In this document: piece after piece, positions 1 to 9,534 of the stretch | Layout of the letters: each line of letters opens with the position of its first letter | Position numbering within the stretch: the first letter of the stretch is position 1 | Origin: Xylanibacter rarus | GTDB taxonomy: Bacteria > Bacteroidota > Bacteroidia > Bacteroidales > Bacteroidaceae | NCBI RefSeq assembly: GCF_001275135.1 | Contig: NZ_LFQU01000011.1 | Span: 1 to 64,000, forward strand | DNA: 64,000 nucleotides | Direction: 5' to 3' | Program-made: the position numbers and the translations under genes | Notes under the pieces: generated by a model | Database searches by the model: none | Seen by the model: only the letters and a program-made list of their open reading frames with translations | Told to the model about the DNA's origin: nothing

Positions 1-549
1 TTCCACGGAGGGTGGAATTAATGAGACTAATAAGACTAATGTGACTTATTTTTAAAGAGACATATGGTGACATCCCCAATGATTTGCCGTACACTTTAGA
101 CATTCTACCACATAAATGCACATACGTTTGAAAAGCTGAACAAAGAAACATTAAGCGTTTTCGGGTAGTGTTTCACCGAGTGTGTCTGAATCAAGTTGAC
201 TTACCCCCGAATCGGGTATTAGGATTCTGTCGGATTCTTGCTTTATATTGAGCGGATTTTTGTTTGATTTTTCGCAGGCATAGCAGGCTATGTCAAGAAA
301 AAGCTGGTAAGAAGGTACCAATAGAAAACAAAAAGGCTGAAAGCATGAAGGCACAAAATAGAAAAAACTATGTGCGGTTTAATGACCAATTGGGGGTAAA
401 CGCAGTTGATGAAACACTACTGCTTGACAACCCTCAAGATAGAAGGAAACCAAGCGAAAATTCATTTTTCTCCAATGGTTTCGCACTCTCTGTCTGTCCA
501 GAACCTTCAATGAAGAATGTTAAACAGGCTCTTAAATATCGGAATTATT
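1..549. other. Left edge without a confident gene
   Basis: The first 21 bases read F-H-G-G-W-N-stop on the plus strand and could be the tail of a gene that starts outside the window, but six codons prove nothing. The same bases contain the short inverted repeat TTCCAC/GTGGAA. Short open frames exist on both strands (for example 264-599 plus and 151-354 minus), but they overlap each other and resemble no family I know. I see no promoter or RNA gene here. Confidence 0.3.
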
Positions 550-2118
550 TTATAAGGGTGCTTGCCAAAACCACTTTTCATTCGATGTGTTGTAATTAGC
601 ATGAGGGTATGTCAAACCTACCGGAACTAATGTTACAGTCTTACCTTGAGGATGATTGCTTTCTCCTTCTGGTTCAGCTTGATTCCATATATTTGTTTCA
701 AGAAAGTAGAGATTCTTTGCCATGTACTCCTTAAGATAATAGTCGGCTCTTTGTTTTACCCTATTGTTCCAGTTCGCTTCTTCATTAAGTATCAATGGCA
801 AGTCATGCTGCAATCTATAACGCACTTCTCCTGGGTGAAGCATGATTCCGTTTTCATTGGTGACATCTGTTGCAAATGTAGGGGCAGACCAAACCCATTT
901 ATTCAGTGATTTACTCCAGGAAATGCAGATAACATGGCAATCGCTGTCCGTCTCCCATCCTTTCGGGATACATGTTATATGTCTTGCAGGAATCCCCACA
1001 GCAAGCAATGCCTCTGTCAAGCATATAGCAAGAGCACTGCAGTTGTAACCACAACTGTTTCTACGAGCAGATTCGTATATATTTTCCAAATTTCTTGCTC
1101 CGGGAGCCAAACCGTTGCTTCCGTCATGTTCGATGTTGTCATGAACCCAATAAAGGAGATTCTTCATTCTGCTGATGTCATCCTCATTACCGGCTATTTT
1201 GTCAAGATTGAATTTCTTGCGTGTCATTTGCAACATTCTGTCTGAAGGCTCTGCGTATCTGAAAGCCATATCAAAGGGTGGTTATGAGTTGTATTTTGGG
1301 GATTCTTTCAAAATGTCAAGTTTGGTCTAGACCTTATCCCCCAGACTCCATGCGTAATTCATAGCTGCTTTCAATGTGTCTGCTTCCTTGCTATTCAAAG
1401 CTTTTAGTACGGGATAGAGTATTCTGGCTGACTGATACTCATTGCTTCTCATCCAGTCAGAGTTCTTTGCTGTCAGAATCTGTGCCTGTCACTGCGCAGT
1501 CTTTTCCAAATCTTTTATCAGGCGAGGATTTGATTTCAGATAATCGATATCTGCTGTTGATGCTATCTTGTCGTTATATACTTTCAGAAAAGCCCCATGA
1601 CAGATGTATTTCGTTAAATTAGGACATTTGGAGTCTTTCAATAAATCCAAATCGAAATAGACCACAGTGCTTTCAAATATCACGCTGTCCAATTTTGGAC
1701 AGTTATGAGCAAATCCCTGGCCTCCTGTACTCGACACAGGACCTCGGAATATGATTTTCCTCAAGTTTGGGCAATTTGTAACTAATGCGCAGTCGAAATG
1801 ACCGATAGCTCCCTCAAACACTATCTCCTCAATAGTGTTATTATCCATAAATAGACCTCCCGGGATATAATCTATATTGCCGAATGTTACTTTTTTCAGA
1901 TTGGTAAATCCAATATTTCCTAATCTTCCGATTGTCATTATGTCGGGAATATGAATTTCTTCGGCATGAGAGTCGTAAACTAGACTATCCGGAAACATTC
2001 GTATTCCATCTCTCACAGGACCGTCGAAATGGTCAGGAGCATGAAGAACGATATTCTGGGAAAAAGACGGAATTACTATTGTAATTGCAGCAATTAAGCA
2101 AATAAAAAATCTATGCAT
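550..2118 (-). pseudogene. Secreted leucine-rich-repeat plus transglutaminase protein, broken by three in-frame stops
   Basis: A signal peptide and about 180 residues of BspA-like leucine-rich repeats run from 2118 to a TGA at 1489-1491. The same reading frame continues through plausible protein, meets TAG at 1327-1329 and TAA at 1282-1284, and then enters a 239-codon transglutaminase-like domain (start Met at 1269, end 550). All of this is in one frame, so it reads as one ancestral gene with nonsense changes; TGA fits a former Arg codon and TAG a former Trp codon. In the enzyme domain the Cys region (GYNCSALAICL) and His region (DCHVI) are present. The third catalytic residue, normally Asp in a W-x-x-D-P-T motif, is Ala (WVWSAPTF). 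This also points to loss of function. An alternative is that the two halves are now separate proteins. No working start upstream of the second half is evident. Confidence 0.75.
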
Positions 2119-2530
2119 AAATATATATATTCAGAATGATAAAATTAATAAAAATTCCAACACATCTGTCACATTACCAAATAAATTGGAAAGCGTACGG
2201 ACGCTAAACAAAAACATTCTCCCTGCAAGACTCTCGCCGCAAGAACCTTCAATACAAGACGATTCTGTTTTTTAATAATATAACGTGAGTTCGACGAATT
2301 GTAAATGCGTGTAAGTTTGATGATAAGCGAAAATCGTTGTAACTTTATGGTGCTGAATTACAAAGTATTATAAACAATAATCGCCATGATCACCGGGAGC
2401 AAAGTTATAGATTTATTTTGTATGGCAGACGATTTAGCTTCGCTGATTTTTTGATGCTATGATGGCAAAATATACGCTTAAACCAACCGTAAAGCGCAAA
2501 TTTAATTATTTGTTGGTGGCAAAGATATAA
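2119..2530. other. Intergenic stretch
   Basis: About 410 bases between the start of the pseudogene and the htpX terminator. I find no open frame, RNA gene or canonical promoter pair in it. Confidence 0.4.
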
Positions 2531-2595
2531 TAAAAACAAAAGTGGGATTAGACTATTGCCATAAATTGTCTGGCAGTATGACTAACCCCACTTTT
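2531..2595 (-). terminator. Terminator of lemA-htpX
   Basis: Arms AAAAGTGGG (2538-2546) and CCCACTTTT (2587-2595), extended by TTAG/CTAA after one mismatch, enclose a long loop. On the minus strand the hairpin is followed by a T-rich run (GTTTTTA), just downstream of the htpX stop. Confidence 0.65.
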
Positions 2596-2613
2596 GTCTT
2601 TTAATTATGTTTC

Positions 2614-3627
2614 TTAGAATTGCTCCAAGATTTCTATTCTTTTCTTTGTATCCGGGTGTGTGCTGAATAATGAATTAAAGAAATTCATCATGCCCGGTGC
2701 GAAGTGTTGCGGATGAATAATGAACAGCTGCGCGATATCGTCACGCTTGACGTTATTCAATCCTGGATCGCCTGATATCTTTCTCAGAGCAGAAGCAAGC
2801 GCCAAAGGATTGCCGCAAAGCTCAGCACCTCCGGCGTCGGCCATATATTCACGTTTACGCGATATTGCAAAACGCGTAAGCAATGTGAAGAAGTAAGCAA
2901 CTGCACAGCATAAAGCTCCGATTATGAATACCGCAATCATAGACAGTCCGTTGCCGCGGTTGTCCTCGTCATCACTGCTGCGGCTGCTTAGTCCGCCAAA
3001 CCAGAATGCGTTATACATCATCTGGATAACGAGGCTCATTATGGTTGATACGATGCCGACAAAGATGATGCTTGTTATCAGCAGTCTTGTGTCGTGATTA
3101 CGGATGTGCGTCAGCTCATGAGCTATCACACCTGCAAGTTCGTCATCGTTGAGTCTGTCGATTATTCCTGTTGTCAGCGTAACCGTGTAGCTCTTTTTAT
3201 CTATACCGCTTGCAAAAGCGTTCAGCTGCGGGTCGTCTACGATGTTAATCTTTGGCATATCCATGTTGCATGTCATGCAAAGATTTTCAACTATATTGTA
3301 GATTTTGGGATTTTCCTTACGTGTAAGCGGTCTTGCTCCTGTAGCAGCACGTACCATTGCCGTATTTGCAAAATACGCTATTGTAAACCATATTCCTACG
3401 CCCACGATGACCCATGGTATGGTGTTCATGAAGTAATAGTTTACTGTTGCAGCGTCAAGCTGGTGTACAATGTTGCCGTATTGGTCGTAGTATCCGTTTC
3501 CGAAATAGTTTACCAGTGCGAGGAATACCCATACCATGCCCAGGATTATTACGGGAAACAAGATCAGCAACATTATTGTCAATCTGTTGTTGCGCATAAT
3601 CTGGGTGTGCATTCCGACATATCTCAT
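2614..3627 (-). CDS. htpX: M48 family zinc metalloprotease HtpX
   Basis: A membrane protease of the HtpX/M48 type, which degrades damaged or misfolded membrane proteins under stress. The 337-residue protein has two N-terminal membrane segments (about 17-40 and 70-92), the zinc motif HELTH at 170-174, and a third ligand Glu at about 260 in REYMAD. Two more hydrophobic segments follow the active site (about 183-205 and 229-252). The length is a little over the roughly 290 residues usual for HtpX. It lies 18 nt downstream of lemA on the same strand. The lemA-htpX pair is a recurring arrangement in bacteria, and the two are almost certainly co-transcribed. The family call is secure; the substrate is unknown. 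Confidence 0.93.
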   Translation of the reverse strand: MRYVGMHTQIMRNNRLTIMLLILFPVIILGMVWVFLALVNYFGNGYYDQYGNIVHQLDAATVNYYFMNTIPWVIVGVGIWFTIAYFANTAMVRAATGARPLTRKENPKIYNIVENLCMTCNMDMPKINIVDDPQLNAFASGIDKKSYTVTLTTGIIDRLNDDELAGVIAHELTHIRNHDTRLLITSIIFVGIVSTIMSLVIQMMYNAFWFGGLSSRSSDDEDNRGNGLSMIAVFIIGALCCAVAYFFTLLTRFAISRKREYMADAGGAELCGNPLALASALRKISGDPGLNNVKRDDIAQLFIIHPQHFAPGMMNFFNSLFSTHPDTKKRIEILEQF

Positions 3628-3645
3628 ATATGCTTGCGATTTATG

Positions 3646-4209
3646 TTAGAATTTAATTTCAGGTGCCTTGTCGTATATAGCACGTTCTTCCTGTGGAACC
3701 TCGAACATAGGTTCTTTTTTAAATCCGAACATTTTGGCAAAGATGTTTGACGGGAATGTCTCAACGGCGTTGTTGAGCTCTCTTGTTGCCGAATTGAAGA
3801 ATCTGCGTACTGCGGCAAGTTTGTTCTCAAGGTCAGCAATCTCGTTCTGCAGCTGCATGAAGTTCTGGTTAGCCTTCAGGTCAGGGTAAGCCTCGAGTGA
3901 CACCTTTAAGCCGGCAAGCGCACTTGTCAGGGCATTTTCTGCATTGATCTTGTCGTTTATTGTTGTGGCGCCCATTGCTGCCGTGCGTGCTTCGGTAACT
4001 CTCTGCAGCACTTCGCGCTCGTGTGTGGCATATCCTTTCACCGTGGCTACAAGCTGCGGCACGAGGTCGTGGCGCTGTTTAAGCTGCACGTCGATATTTG
4101 CGAAGGCATTTTCGCGGTTGTTTCTAAGTTTTACAAGATTGTTGTACAGGCTTACACACCAAATTGCAAGCAGTACGACGATAACTAAAATAATAATTCC
4201 TGTTGTCAT
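3646..4209 (-). CDS. lemA: LemA family protein
   Basis: A 187-residue protein with one N-terminal membrane segment (about 4-22) followed by the LemA helical bundle. The family signature is clear in the NLVKLRNNRENAFANID and LKQRHDLVPQLVATV stretches. LemA proteins are membrane-anchored helical bundles of poorly defined function, often next to htpX or TPM-domain genes. This one is the first gene of the lemA-htpX unit. The bases 4247-4254 read TATATTTG on the minus strand and could be its -7 element, but I see no good -33 partner. Confidence 0.93.
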   Translation of the reverse strand: MTTGIIILVIVVLLAIWCVSLYNNLVKLRNNRENAFANIDVQLKQRHDLVPQLVATVKGYATHEREVLQRVTEARTAAMGATTINDKINAENALTSALAGLKVSLEAYPDLKANQNFMQLQNEIADLENKLAAVRRFFNSATRELNNAVETFPSNIFAKMFGFKKEPMFEVPQEERAIYDKAPEIKF

Positions 4210-4367
4210 AATTTTTTAATGATAAATGGTTTCATAAGTTTGTTTACAAATATAATACCATTTTATGAATATCTGAGGTTTCTTTAAGTCTTTTTGTTTA
4301 TTATTCTTATTTAATATGAAGGTTGTAGCCAATAAGGACACGTGCCGGTTTAGTTTCGTCATGAAAT

Positions 4368-4410
4368 AAAAAAACTCTGCATGACAGGATCTATCCTATG
4401 ACATGCAGAG
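4368..4410 (-). terminator. Terminator of the transglycosylase gene
   Basis: A strong hairpin with arms CTCTGCATG (4375-4383) and CATGCAGAG (4402-4410) and further pairing inside. On the minus strand it is followed by seven T residues (4374-4368). Confidence 0.85.
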
Positions 4411-4431
4411 CGTTATGTTAAGTTTTAATGT

Positions 4432-4863
4432 TTATTTCAGCAGATTCATTACTTTGTTGAAGTATCGCTGAGTGCCTTTTATGCTGTATCTGAGTCCGCC
4501 GTTCCACGACCTTATGGCCTGCTCTATGCTGTTTTGCGGATTGTGGACCGACTGAAACAAAATGAACATCTCTTTCGATTTTGCCACGTTAAAGCGGTCA
4601 GACAGCTTAAATCTTTTCTTGCTTTTTCTTCTTTTCAGGATGTTGTTGCACTCTCTTACCAGAATCGGAGTTATCTGCATTGCTCCGCATGAGTTGCCGC
4701 TTACGGCTTTGGGGTTTCCTTCGCTTTCGACTTGAATAATGGCGTCCATCACCGGATTCCAGTCGAATTGAGGGCTTTGAGTTTCGTTGTTTTCTGCAAA
4801 AGCATATAAATTTGCTGTAAATACAAATAATAATACTAATACTTTTCTTAATATTCTCTCCAT
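4432..4863 (-). CDS. Small lytic-transglycosylase-like (SLT-fold) secreted protein
   Basis: A 143-residue protein with a signal peptide of about 23 residues and a compact SLT/goose-lysozyme-like domain. The likely catalytic Glu is residue 46 in VESEGNP. The domain also has GAMQITP at about 60-66 and a SWNGG motif near the C terminus. Such enzymes cleave peptidoglycan glycan strands in the periplasm. It is monocistronic, with its own promoter (5030-5061) and terminator. The leader of roughly 165 nt can form several hairpins. Its specific role, whether wall turnover or insertion of an envelope machine, cannot be told from the sequence. Confidence 0.75.
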   Translation of the reverse strand: MERILRKVLVLLFVFTANLYAFAENNETQSPQFDWNPVMDAIIQVESEGNPKAVSGNSCGAMQITPILVRECNNILKRRKSKKRFKLSDRFNVAKSKEMFILFQSVHNPQNSIEQAIRSWNGGLRYSIKGTQRYFNKVMNLLK

Positions 4864-5029
4864 ATTTTACGGTTTATGGCATCTGGACATATAAAAAAAC
4901 AGGGATGTCCGCGGCAAGCGGTTCGTATGAGAAAAATTATTGAACCGAGTCTGGATGCCAGTTATATACTAACGCGAATGGCGGCTTTCAAAACAAAAGA
5001 AGATACGCCATTCAATCTTTTTACCGCTG

Positions 5030-5061
5030 CAAAGGTATGAAAAAAAATGCGATTATCCAAA
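5030..5061 (-). promoter_or_regulatory. Bacteroidales promoter for the transglycosylase gene
   Basis: On the minus strand, TTTG (5061-5058) and TACCTTTG (5037-5030) are separated by 20 nt. This is the canonical -33/-7 pair of the Bacteroidetes primary sigma factor. It lies about 165 nt upstream of the start codon. Confidence 0.7.
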
Positions 5062-6063
5062 CTTTGTTCCGTTTTTTAAACATTTTGCATTGAAATAAGC
5101 ATTTTATATCATGTTGAAAATCAACTAATTGCTTTAAAAATATGTAAAATATTTTCGGCTGCCGTCTTGCGCCCGAATTTAGGCGAAACATAATGTTAAT
5201 GCACGTTTCACGGCATTTGTTGTTAGAAAGACGGCCCATTTTTATATCTTAAATCATGTTGCGTGTTAAAGTGTTATAGACTATAACTATGCTAAGATTG
5301 TTGCAGGAGCGAATAGAGGGCAATGTCGCTTTGCCTTGCAGGTAAATTATTGTCATAGTTTTGCCTTGTGCCCGTTTCCGCTATTTTTTCATGATATAAG
5401 GTAAGGATTGCAGACATCAGAATTAAACCTCAAAAAACTGAAAGGAAAATATACTATTATCCTTATAGGAAAACCGGAACGATAGCTTGAAATATGCGGA
5501 CTGTAAGCAAAATCGTGCTTATTGGTTTCAAATCACTAACCTATTGTTTACGGTCCGTAAGTGGCCCACTTTTAATGCAAAAGTGGCCGAGTTTTTTGTC
5601 GCAAACAAATGGTTTTTTATGCCCAGTCCGATGTTCCGTGCATTTCAGTGCAGGCATTGTTAGAAAAACATTGTTTATCCCAATCTGCCGGTATTAATAA
5701 GTTTGCTGTGTGATTCTTCCTGTTGGCTGATGACGTAGTGTATCTTGAGCAGTGTTTTCTGAAGGCCGACAATGGATTTTCTTGCCTGCAAGCGTTTGGC
5801 TTTCAGAATATTTAAATAAGACAAACCGCTCATTATTCGGCTGCCAATGACCTGCCCGGGTTAAAAAACTGCGTTTTTCGTTTGTCTTTTCATTCTCCTT
5901 TCACTATTTTTGACTACCTTTGCATTGACGATTGTTGAAACATGCCATATTGGCAGGCTTAATTGTATGTCGGCATGCGTCATGCCGGGCAAGTGTGAGA
6001 GGCACGGCCTGTTTCGTGCATGTTGTTTTTTTGAATGATTAACGGATAATTTCTTTATAAAAT
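5062..6063. other. One-kilobase gene-free region with a dispersed repeat
   Basis: No convincing gene. It contains one copy of dispersed repeat family 2 (5499-5620), listed separately. Just before queD there is a possible -7 element TACCTTTG (5915-5922) without a clear -33 partner. Confidence 0.5.
5499..5620 (+). repeat. Dispersed intergenic repeat family 2, copy A
   Basis: About 120 bases closely similar, with scattered substitutions, to the reverse complement of 42552-42672. Shared blocks include TTTCAAATCA, TAACCTATTGTTT and GGCCGAGTTTTT. The copy contains a hairpin built on CACTTTT/AAAAGTG followed by a T run, so it may also act as a terminator-like element. Confidence 0.7.
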
Positions 6064-6402
6064 ATGTATTACGTTTCTAAGCGAATGGAGATTGCTGGCT
6101 GTCATCGCCTTACTCTTTCTTATGACAGCAAATGCTGTAATCTGCACGGACACAACTGGATTGTTACGGTTTATTGCAAGTCGCGTGAGCTTAACGCTGA
6201 GGGTATGGTTGTTGACTTTAAGCATATAAAGGATAAAATTCACGGATATCTCGATCATGGCAACTTCAACGAACTGCTGCCGTTTAATCCTACGGCCGAA
6301 AACATTGCAGCCTGGATATGCAGTCAGGTTGAACACTGCTATCGGGTGGATATAGAAGAAAGCGAGAACAACAAGGTGTCATACGTTAAAGACGAAGACT
6401 GA
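6064..6402 (+). CDS. queD: 6-carboxytetrahydropterin synthase QueD
   Basis: Catalyses conversion of dihydroneopterin triphosphate to 6-carboxytetrahydropterin, the second step of preQ0 and queuosine synthesis. The 112-residue protein has the zinc ligands His14, His28 and His30 (CNLHGHNW), a Cys at position 24 four residues before the HGH pair, and the YLDHGNFNE motif around 63-70. This fits the short QueD form of the PTPS/QueD family. queE starts 5 nt downstream, so the two form an operon in pathway order. queC and queF are not in the window. Confidence 0.93.
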   Translation: MYYVSKRMEIAGCHRLTLSYDSKCCNLHGHNWIVTVYCKSRELNAEGMVVDFKHIKDKIHGYLDHGNFNELLPFNPTAENIAAWICSQVEHCYRVDIEESENNKVSYVKDED

Positions 6403-6407
6403 CATTT

Positions 6408-6980
6408 ATGAGGGTAAACGAAATTTTTTATTCGCTTCAGGGCGAAGGCTACTTTACCGGAACACCAGCCGTCTTCGTACGTTTTTCAGGCTGCAATCTC
6501 AGTTGCAGCTTTTGTGACACAGAACATACGACGTTTACGGAAATGTCTGAGGAAGACATCGTCCGTGAGGTGTGTGCCTATCCGGCTGCGCATGTGGTTA
6601 TCACCGGCGGCGAGCCGACAATGCAGCTTACAGCTTCGCTTGTTGACAGGCTGCACGCTGTCGGAAAGTATGTGCAGATAGAGACAAACGGCACTTATCC
6701 TCTGCCCGAAGGCTGCCGTGTCGACTGGATTACGTGTTCGCCCAAATATCGTCCTGTCGTCCTGATGCATATCGACGAACTGAAAGTGGTGTTTCAGACG
6801 CCGGAGCAGGATATGTCGCAATATGACGGCATGGAGGCTCAGGTGTATAGCCTGCAGCCGTGCGACGTGAATGACGACAGACGGAATGCCGTGATATTAA
6901 AAGATGCCGTGGAATATTGTCTTTCGCATCCCAAGTGGCGTCTTTCGCTTCAGACCCATAAAATAATTAATGTGAGATAA
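6408..6980 (+). CDS. queE: 7-carboxy-7-deazaguanine synthase QueE
   Basis: A radical SAM enzyme that rearranges 6-carboxytetrahydropterin to 7-carboxy-7-deazaguanine in the queuosine pathway. The N terminus carries the QueE signature (EIFYSLQGEG) and the iron-sulfur motif C29-x3-C33-x2-C36. ITGGEPT, which helps bind SAM, follows. At 190 residues it is a short member of the family. It follows queD by 5 nt. Confidence 0.93.
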   Translation: MRVNEIFYSLQGEGYFTGTPAVFVRFSGCNLSCSFCDTEHTTFTEMSEEDIVREVCAYPAAHVVITGGEPTMQLTASLVDRLHAVGKYVQIETNGTYPLPEGCRVDWITCSPKYRPVVLMHIDELKVVFQTPEQDMSQYDGMEAQVYSLQPCDVNDDRRNAVILKDAVEYCLSHPKWRLSLQTHKIINVR

Positions 6981-7067
6981 CGGCCTTCAGCCTTTACGGC
7001 GACATGGCTCGCCTGTGTCTGAATAACGTGGCACGACAGTTATGCCGTCTGTGGCAATTCATAAGAA

Positions 7068-7100
7068 ATCAATGAGGCAATTAGGCATAGCCTCATTGAT
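7068..7100. terminator. Hairpin between two convergent genes
   Basis: Perfect 11-bp arms ATCAATGAGGC (7068-7078) and GCCTCATTGAT (7090-7100) enclose 11 bases. The right arm contains the stop codon of the minus-strand gene ending at 7093. No strong T run follows on either side, so it is a weak or bidirectional terminator between queE and that gene. Confidence 0.45.
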
Positions 7101-8004
7101 CACCACCGTTGAAGTGAAGTATTTTCAGCAGCTGCTTTTCGTGCTGCAGTTCCTTCAAGCCCTTGTCGGGCGATATGAGCATCATGCTCCTTATCACGTC
7201 GTTTTGTCCGCACGTGTAATTATAATAGTCAATAAGTTCTCCGGTGAGCTTTTCTTTCAGGATAACTTCTGTTCTTAGTTTTTCAAACTCCTCCAGTGGT
7301 ATTTCGTCTCCCTGGCGTACAAAGATAATACGCCTTGCGATAGGATTGCGGTTGTAGTCGTGCGTGAGATAAATGCCCTTAATCACTTCAGGATATTCAA
7401 TGATAGGCAGTTGCAGATAAATAACCTTCAGTGCGAGCTGCAGTCTCTTTTGCTCGTTGAACATCAGATAGCCAATCTGGAACGGCGAGAACAGTCCTAC
7501 TCCTACATAATAGTCGCCGGCCATATTCTGGCAGTATACCTTCGGCAGGGTGTCGCCGTCGGCAATGGATGATATCATGTAGGGCTCAACTTTCAGTCCG
7601 TCGGCATACGACGAAGCGCTGTACGACTGGTACAGGCCTGTGTATATGCCTGCGTTGGGAAGATACTTTATTGATTCTTTTTCAATATCGTCAAGAAACG
7701 GACGGCTGTTGCTCTTTCCGCTTATCAGCCGTGGCTCTATATGGCACACCTTGTCGTACAGTTCGTCAAGGCATCCCAGCAGCTTTCTCTTAGACACATT
7801 GTTCACCTGCTGCAAGGCGTTGTTAAGCGCGTAGTCGCTGTCGTTGCCGCCGGATATGCTGTTGATGTAGGCGGGCAGTACAGACGAATATAAAGAAGAC
7901 AGAACGCTCGATGTTATGTTCGTCTCCTCCGAAATGTCCTTCATCTTCACTCCTGCGTCACGCAGTTTCTTCAGTTGCTCATACAGTGATACCAGTTTAT
8001 CCAT
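7093..8004 (-). CDS. Bacteroidales protein of unknown function with an N-terminal helix-turn-helix-like segment
   Basis: A 303-residue protein without signal peptide or membrane segment. Residues 1-50 (KLRDAGVKMKDISEETNITSSVLSSLY) look like a helix-turn-helix. The rest is mixed alpha/beta with no motif I can assign. It stands alone, convergent with queE and divergent from the ETF operon at 8211. A cytoplasmic transcriptional regulator is possible, but only the N-terminal pattern supports it. Confidence 0.6.
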   Translation of the reverse strand: MDKLVSLYEQLKKLRDAGVKMKDISEETNITSSVLSSLYSSVLPAYINSISGGNDSDYALNNALQQVNNVSKRKLLGCLDELYDKVCHIEPRLISGKSNSRPFLDDIEKESIKYLPNAGIYTGLYQSYSASSYADGLKVEPYMISSIADGDTLPKVYCQNMAGDYYVGVGLFSPFQIGYLMFNEQKRLQLALKVIYLQLPIIEYPEVIKGIYLTHDYNRNPIARRIIFVRQGDEIPLEEFEKLRTEVILKEKLTGELIDYYNYTCGQNDVIRSMMLISPDKGLKELQHEKQLLKILHFNGGDQ

Positions 8005-8157
8005 ATCCTTTATTTTTGGCGCGAATGTACCAAAACGATATTACAAAAACATTACCATTCTGATTCATTATCATGATATGAAAATTACATAATGAATACA
8101 CGTTTTTTTGGCGTTATAATATATGATTAATTGATTTTTTCATATTGCAGACCGATA

Positions 8158-8165
8158 TACTTTTG
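8158..8165 (+). promoter_or_regulatory. Probable -7 element of the ETF operon
   Basis: TACTTTTG matches the Bacteroidetes -7 consensus TAnnTTTG and lies 45 nt before the DUF5690 start. No TTTG is found at the ideal distance upstream; the nearest candidate is a TTG at 8131. Confidence 0.4.
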
Positions 8166-8210
8166 CTGCCGTAATTAAAAAAATGAACAAACAAAATCAT
8201 CAATATAATT

Positions 8211-9533
8211 ATGGAAAAAGCAACAAAGAACAAAAGAATGTCGGAACTCCTGCTTATACTTTGGGCCGGAGGTGCAGCCTTGCTGTCTTACTCGCTTGTA
8301 TATGCCTTGCGCAAGCCGTATACGGCAGCCTCTTTCGAGGGATTGACCCTGTTTGGAACAGATTATAAGGTAGCTGTTACAACCATTCAGATACTTGGGT
8401 ATGTAATAGCAAAATTCTTCGGTATAAAACTTATCTCTGAGCTGAAACGCGAAAACCGCTTCCGCTTTTTTGTAACATCGGCAATAATGGCCGAGGTGGC
8501 TTTGATAGGCTTCGGCGTGCTCAGCGCTCCTTACAATGCCGCAGCAATGTTTTTCAACGGCCTTTCGCTCGGATGCATGTGGGGCGTTATCTTTAGTTTC
8601 ATTGAGGGCCGCAAGGTTACGGATATGCTGGCGAGCCTTTTGGGCGTAAGCATGGTGTTCAGTTCCGGAATAGCCAAGAGCTTCGGACTCTTTGCCATGA
8701 ACGAACTTAATATAGACCAGTTCTGGATGCCGGCAGTCATTGGCGGCGTGGCCCTGCCTCTGCTTGTTCTTATGGGCTATCTGCTTAAGCGTCTGCCCAG
8801 CCCTACACAGGAAGATATCGAGTTGCGCAACGAGCGCGTTGTCTTAGACTCTGAAGGCCGCAGGCGTCTGTTCCTGAGCTTCGCGCCAATACTCACGCTG
8901 CTGTTTATCGGCAACTTCATGCTCCTTGTCCTGCGCGACATCAAGGAAGATTTCCTTGTGCTTATTCTCGACATGAGCAATCAGTCGTCATGGCTGTTCG
9001 CACAGGTCGACACTATAGTTACATTGGCCATACTTGCCTTGTTCTCGGCCTTTGTGTTCTTCCGCAGCAACATCAAGACGCTTATGTGCCTCATGGGCAT
9101 TGTCATACTGAGCTGTATCACCATGGCATACGTGTCGTTCAACTACAAAGCCCTCGACCTGCAGCCTGTTGTGTGGCTGTTCATAGAGAGCCTGTGCCTT
9201 TATATAGCCTATCTTACGTTCCAGACAATATTCTTCGACCGTTTTATAGCCTGTTTCAGGATAAAAGGCAACGTTGGATTCTTCATCGCGATAATCGACT
9301 TTATCGGATACATGGGAACGGTAACACTGCTTTCAACCAAGGAGTTCCTCAATTTCGACATGGAATGGTTCGACATGTTCAATCACATGGCATTCTTCGT
9401 CGGTGCAGTATGCACAGTCTTGTTCACAATAGTAGCCACACTTATCTACAAGCGCTATTCGCTTAACAACAGAAACAAGACAAAAAACTCTAAGATGGAT
9501 TTGTTTATAAACCCTCAATATAATACAATTTAA
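8211..9533 (+). CDS. DUF5690 family multi-pass membrane protein, MFS-like carrier
   Basis: A 440-residue inner-membrane protein with roughly twelve hydrophobic segments and a short Lys-rich N terminus. It has the look of a DUF5690 protein, a Bacteroidetes family related to major facilitator carriers (FEGLTLFGTDYKVAVTTIQ near the N terminus). It is the first gene of a tight five-gene operon: the FAD oxidoreductase starts 1 nt after its stop. That position suggests it carries the oxidoreductase substrate across the inner membrane. This is inference from context; the substrate is not known. Confidence 0.8.
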   Translation: MEKATKNKRMSELLLILWAGGAALLSYSLVYALRKPYTAASFEGLTLFGTDYKVAVTTIQILGYVIAKFFGIKLISELKRENRFRFFVTSAIMAEVALIGFGVLSAPYNAAAMFFNGLSLGCMWGVIFSFIEGRKVTDMLASLLGVSMVFSSGIAKSFGLFAMNELNIDQFWMPAVIGGVALPLLVLMGYLLKRLPSPTQEDIELRNERVVLDSEGRRRLFLSFAPILTLLFIGNFMLLVLRDIKEDFLVLILDMSNQSSWLFAQVDTIVTLAILALFSAFVFFRSNIKTLMCLMGIVILSCITMAYVSFNYKALDLQPVVWLFIESLCLYIAYLTFQTIFFDRFIACFRIKGNVGFFIAIIDFIGYMGTVTLLSTKEFLNFDMEWFDMFNHMAFFVGAVCTVLFTIVATLIYKRYSLNNRNKTKNSKMDLFINPQYNTI

Positions 9534-9534
9534 A

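Noticed and set aside
3094-3750. Plus-strand open frame opposite htpX
   Set aside because: Cys/Val/Tyr-rich shadow without motifs; htpX on the other strand has a complete zinc site.
8183-8368. Alternative plus-strand frame at the start of the DUF5690 gene
   Set aside because: Runs out of frame with the long membrane protein and ends inside it.
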